From FEN-680 sp036845225 (GTDB lineage: Bacteria; Actinomycetota; Geothermincolia; Fen-727; Anoxymicrobiaceae): a stretch of DNA of 59,424 nucleotides. The stretch spans positions 1 to 59,424 of the forward strand of contig DAIUEJ010000014.1 of assembly GCA_036845225.1 (NCBI GenBank), in the 5' to 3' direction. Under the pieces are notes generated by a model, which saw only the letters and a list, made by a program, of their open reading frames with translations, had not been told where the DNA came from and searched no databases. Of the stretch, positions 56,971-59,424 are shown piece after piece (within the stretch, counting starts at the first letter, position 1; every line of letters starts with the position of its first letter). The position numbers and the translations under genes are program-made.

Positions 56971-58152
56971 TCATCTGAGGAACTCTATCACGCAAAGATA
57001 AACAAGGTACGCCACGCAGATCACAGTGACCACGGCCACATTCGTCCACGGCAGGAAGAGCATCAGCAGTATCGCGACGCAGAGGCCTCCCACTCTGAGC
57101 GGCCAGGCAAAACGGGAGACGAAGCCCGGCTCGACTGCCACATCCGGGTGGCGCTTCTTCCTCAGTGCGTTGAGTGATATCGCATCGTGCATCCCGGCGG
57201 ACCAGCGGTACGGCCCCGCGACAACGGCCGCGATGATGCTCAGGAAGCTCAATGTGACGAGCCCGATGACAATGAGGATCAGGCTCCCCTGGACTTGCGT
57301 CGCCACAGCCACCGCCGCGCTGCGGTTGGTCGCATTGCTGATGGGGTTGATGTAATGGTACTGGACCACCTTCAAGATGATGACCAGCGCCGCCAGCGCG
57401 ACTATCATCCCGACAGATGCCCAGATGACGGCGCGCCTGGTGTCACTCGAGACCGAAGCCGCCAGGATGAGCAGGAACACGACGCTCCAGGGCAGCACCA
57501 GAAACAGTTGATCCAGTACGGTCACGGTCTGCTTGACGTTGCCGAGTTGCGAGTTCTGGTAGAGCACGATCCGCCCGAGGCCGCCAGGGATGCTCTGGTC
57601 CTTGAGGAACCCCAGGCCGTTGTTCGCGAGCCTGTCTTTCACGTCCGTGATGAGCGCCGACACGTCGAGGATGACCTGGCCCTGCTCGTTCAGATGGACC
57701 GGCCCACTTGCGCGTACCCCTTTTACCGCCTCCGAATGCGCCGTTGTGAGGATCCCCTTCCACACGGCCTGGAACGCGCCGCTCTTCAGTATTTCGGCGG
57801 TCAGGGTCCCGGCAAGATCCCTGGCGCCTGAGGCGACCATGCCTGCCTGTGACTTGAGGGGCTCGGGGAGCTTCTTGATCTCCTTCTCGATGCGCGTGGT
57901 GAGGTCATATTTTTCAAATAGCACCTTGATGGCCTGCTGGCTGACAGCCTTGTCCACTGCCGCGTTCCTGGCGAGCGGCGCCACCGTGTCGACGAATCGC
58001 GCCGTGTCCAGAGCCGTGTCATGTACCCAGGCAGCGAGGACAGCCCCCGCCACGGTGAGCGAAACCAGCACGATAAAGAAACCTGTGAAGAATGTCTGCA
58101 GGAAGCCCGCACCGCTGCTCTTCTCAGAACTCATGGCAGTCACTTGTCCCAT
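56971..58152 (-). CDS. Multi-pass membrane protein of unknown function (paralogue of 43827-45152)
   Basis: This 393-residue membrane protein has one N-terminal segment (FFTGFFIVLVSLTVAGAVLA), an external domain (DTARFVDTVAPLARNAAVDK, ILKSGAFQAVWKGILTTAHS) and four C-terminal segments (LPWSVVFLLILAASV onwards, ending VVTVICVAYLVYLCVIEFLR). The order and many residues match the protein at 43827-45152. This copy lacks the N-terminal coiled coil. The ATG at 58152 is a choice among several in-frame codons (58218, 58134); none has a strong ribosome site. It directly follows the GAP-family gene (22-base gap), probably in one operon. Function is unknown. Confidence 0.75.
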   Translation of the reverse strand: MGQVTAMSSEKSSGAGFLQTFFTGFFIVLVSLTVAGAVLAAWVHDTALDTARFVDTVAPLARNAAVDKAVSQQAIKVLFEKYDLTTRIEKEIKKLPEPLKSQAGMVASGARDLAGTLTAEILKSGAFQAVWKGILTTAHSEAVKGVRASGPVHLNEQGQVILDVSALITDVKDRLANNGLGFLKDQSIPGGLGRIVLYQNSQLGNVKQTVTVLDQLFLVLPWSVVFLLILAASVSSDTRRAVIWASVGMIVALAALVIILKVVQYHYINPISNATNRSAAVAVATQVQGSLILIVIGLVTLSFLSIIAAVVAGPYRWSAGMHDAISLNALRKKRHPDVAVEPGFVSRFAWPLRVGGLCVAILLMLFLPWTNVAVVTVICVAYLVYLCVIEFLR

Positions 58153-58174
58153 CGCATCGACTCGAATCGGTCTA

Positions 58175-58846
58175 TCAACTGAGGCCGGTGATGCCCTGGC
58201 CGATGAGGACGGCGGCAAAGACCAGGAACAACACTGCCATCACCGCCGGGTTATGAGCAGCCAGCCACGTCTTCCATCCGCCGAGAATCTCCACCGCGCG
58301 AGTCTTCATCGAGAAGTAGACGATCAGCGGGAGAGCCACACCGATCGTTGCAATGACTATGAAGATGATGAGCGTGCCGATCTGTTGCGCGACCGAGATC
58401 CCCGACTGCGAGATCGTCGCGACGGCCGCTACGATAAGGAGGAGGTTCTTGGGATTGGCCCCGGAGAGGACCGCCCCGAGGCCCAGCGACTTCGGCCAGG
58501 TGAACTCGTCAAGCGCCTGCATCCACTTCGGCATCTCGGGCTGTTCGCCCTCCTTCGGCCTCTTTCGCCACCGCCTGGAAGCCGCAAAGAGGAGTATGAC
58601 TCCGAGCAGGATCTTGAACGAGTATGCTCCTTGCGACGGCTCGCCGCTGGTGATGCCGATGGCGTCGGCAATGACGAGAACGACGGTTCCCGCGATTGCC
58701 GCTCCGGCAAGCCAGCCGAACAGGAACGCCGGACCGTTCGCCGCGCCACGCGGAGTGCCCAGCATCAGGATCACCGCGATGATCGGAACCGGACTTATGC
58801 CGACCCCCACCGCCAGTGGCAGAATATCACCGATGACTTTTCCCAT
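58175..58846 (-). CDS. GAP/Sap-family (LysE-like) membrane transporter
   Basis: This is a 223-residue membrane protein with about six segments. It opens with ILPLAVGVGISPVPIIAVIL and continues AAGTVVLVIADAIG-like helices, then GLGAVLSGANPKNLLLIVAA and GVALPLIVYFSMK. The GISPVPI and NPKNL motifs mark the GAP/Sap family (mycobacterial sulfolipid-1-addressing protein), LysE-like exporters of small or lipid molecules. The cargo is unknown. It is probably first in an operon with the membrane protein downstream. Upstream, a 60-base gap separates it from a gene fragment read in the same direction. Confidence 0.83.
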   Translation of the reverse strand: MGKVIGDILPLAVGVGISPVPIIAVILMLGTPRGAANGPAFLFGWLAGAAIAGTVVLVIADAIGITSGEPSQGAYSFKILLGVILLFAASRRWRKRPKEGEQPEMPKWMQALDEFTWPKSLGLGAVLSGANPKNLLLIVAAVATISQSGISVAQQIGTLIIFIVIATIGVALPLIVYFSMKTRAVEILGGWKTWLAAHNPAVMAVLFLVFAAVLIGQGITGLS

Positions 58847-58906
58847 GTTTCACCCCTTGCTCTCCGTTACTCTACGCCATATCCACGGCAGTTGTGCCCA
58901 CACCTT

Positions 58907-59359
58907 CTACAATTCAGGAAATGAGCCAGAAAATATCATCTTCGAGACGGTCGCGAAGAAAAGTGGCCCATCGCCGTCGGCAGTATTCGTATTGGTGAAT
59001 GTTATCAGAATCGCCTGTGCTGAAGGCAGGTAAAACACCTGCGTGTCGCAGGCATTTGTCCTTCCGGTGATTCCGATGAAGTTGTGGGTGTTGTCGTATT
59101 TCACCATCGCCAGTCCGTAGCCGGGGTCCATGCCGTTGGCGGGTTCGGGCAGGCCCGGAGGCACCATGTCAATGAAGCGTTCCCTCTCCTTCTGCATCGC
59201 CTTGCTTATGAGCTTGCCCGTACCGAGTGCCTCGGCCCACACCTTCAGGTCTTGAAGGTTGGAGACCATCGCCCCCGCGGCCCACAGGAAGGACGGGTCT
59301 ATCTTGAAGGCCTCCGTGTATGCCTTCCCCGCTTCATCGTAATTGTATCCAACCTGCAT
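58907..59359 (-). pseudogene. C-terminal fragment of a serine hydrolase (beta-lactamase/D,D-peptidase fold)
   Basis: These 150 residues match only the C-terminal half of class C beta-lactamase-type serine hydrolases: PSFLWAAGAMVSNLQDLKVW and PGYGLAMVKYDNTHNFIGIT. The catalytic SxxK and YxN motifs, expected earlier, are missing. In frame just upstream of the ATG (59359) is TGA, and the remaining 65 bases of the window are A/T-rich and unlike the gene. The gene therefore looks truncated by rearrangement, or an assembly join lies near 59360. It would be inactive as it stands. The family normally needs about 350 residues. Confidence 0.7.
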
Positions 59360-59424
59360 TAATCATATGAAACGGGAAGGACTCTCCCCTTGCTTTGCTT
59401 AAGTATGCATTAGAAAGCCAAAAA

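Noticed and set aside
1..59424. tRNA, rRNA, prophage or transposase genes
   Set aside because: I scanned the gaps between genes and recognised no tRNA cloverleaf, rRNA, integrase, transposase or phage structural gene. A tRNA scan would be decisive.

Overview
The window is high-GC DNA (about 60-65 % G+C by eye) with dense, mostly operonic genes. It carries no rRNA, no tRNA that I can recognise, no transposase and no prophage. Several features suggest an anaerobic, uncultured actinobacterium-like organism: oxygen-sensitive enzymes (an AbfD-type dehydratase with all four cluster ligands, a radical-SAM anSME-type maturase, many 4Fe-4S proteins), many CoA-linked enzymes, RipA-like NlpC/P60 and DrrAB-like ABC genes, and a secreted ~105-111-residue repeat domain (ERP.YFNYHG...WYFAEG) that I associate with uncultured Geothermincolia/Aquicultor-type Actinomycetota. 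That lineage is an inference. The run of 100 N at 30689-30788 shows this is a scaffolded, probably metagenome-derived, assembly.

Region by region. (1) 1-9.1 kb: a candidate catabolic regulon on the minus strand. It holds a TetR repressor, two DUF35/thiolase-like pairs whose thiolases lack the nucleophilic Cys, a crotonase, a three-domain CrtI-like/ferredoxin-reductase/[2Fe-2S] fusion and an acyl-CoA ligase. A divergent BKACE (DUF849) gene shares the TetR promoter/operator at 8050-8105. (2) 9.1-12.8 kb: a C_GCAxxG_C_C protein and a DUF1667/FAD-oxidoreductase/GlpA-like operon. (3) 12.9-24 kb: secreted carbohydrate and surface functions. These are a malectin-like plus (alpha/alpha)6 hydrolase carrying four nearly identical 333-bp repeats, a lipase, a PHP-domain protein with diverged copies of the same repeat, a DUF362 ferredoxin protein and a GH3 glucosidase. 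(4) 24-34 kb: YccF protein, phosphofructokinase, crotonase, a sensor kinase broken by a TGA codon, a second DUF362 protein, glutamate decarboxylase (interrupted by the scaffold gap), a DUF4236-TPR protein and a nitroreductase. (5) 33.4-42.8 kb: a TetR/4Fe-4S protein operon with a visible promoter-operator, an AbfD-type 4-hydroxybutyryl-CoA dehydratase, a large hybrid sensor kinase with a 3' frameshift, a GH38 mannosidase and DUF5661. (6) 43-59.4 kb: membrane proteins, a DrrAB-like ABC exporter, an NlpC/P60 endopeptidase probably starting at ATT, an M28 peptidase with a transmembrane hairpin inserted between its metal ligands, SDR, MFS, K+ channel, radical-SAM maturase, small membrane proteins, and a truncated serine hydrolase at the edge.

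Cutting across all regions are several families of short palindromic intergenic repeats. The most striking is built on GGGGTCAGGCAC/GTGCCTGACCCC. It forms 33-bp inverted-repeat elements between genes and supplies or abuts the stop codons of neighbouring genes. A second family (GCCGGCGGGACGCCGGCGCTACG) occurs between genes and also in frame inside the giant hydrolase. A third (the CCCTCGCCCC...GAGAGGGTTGGGG type) occurs once.
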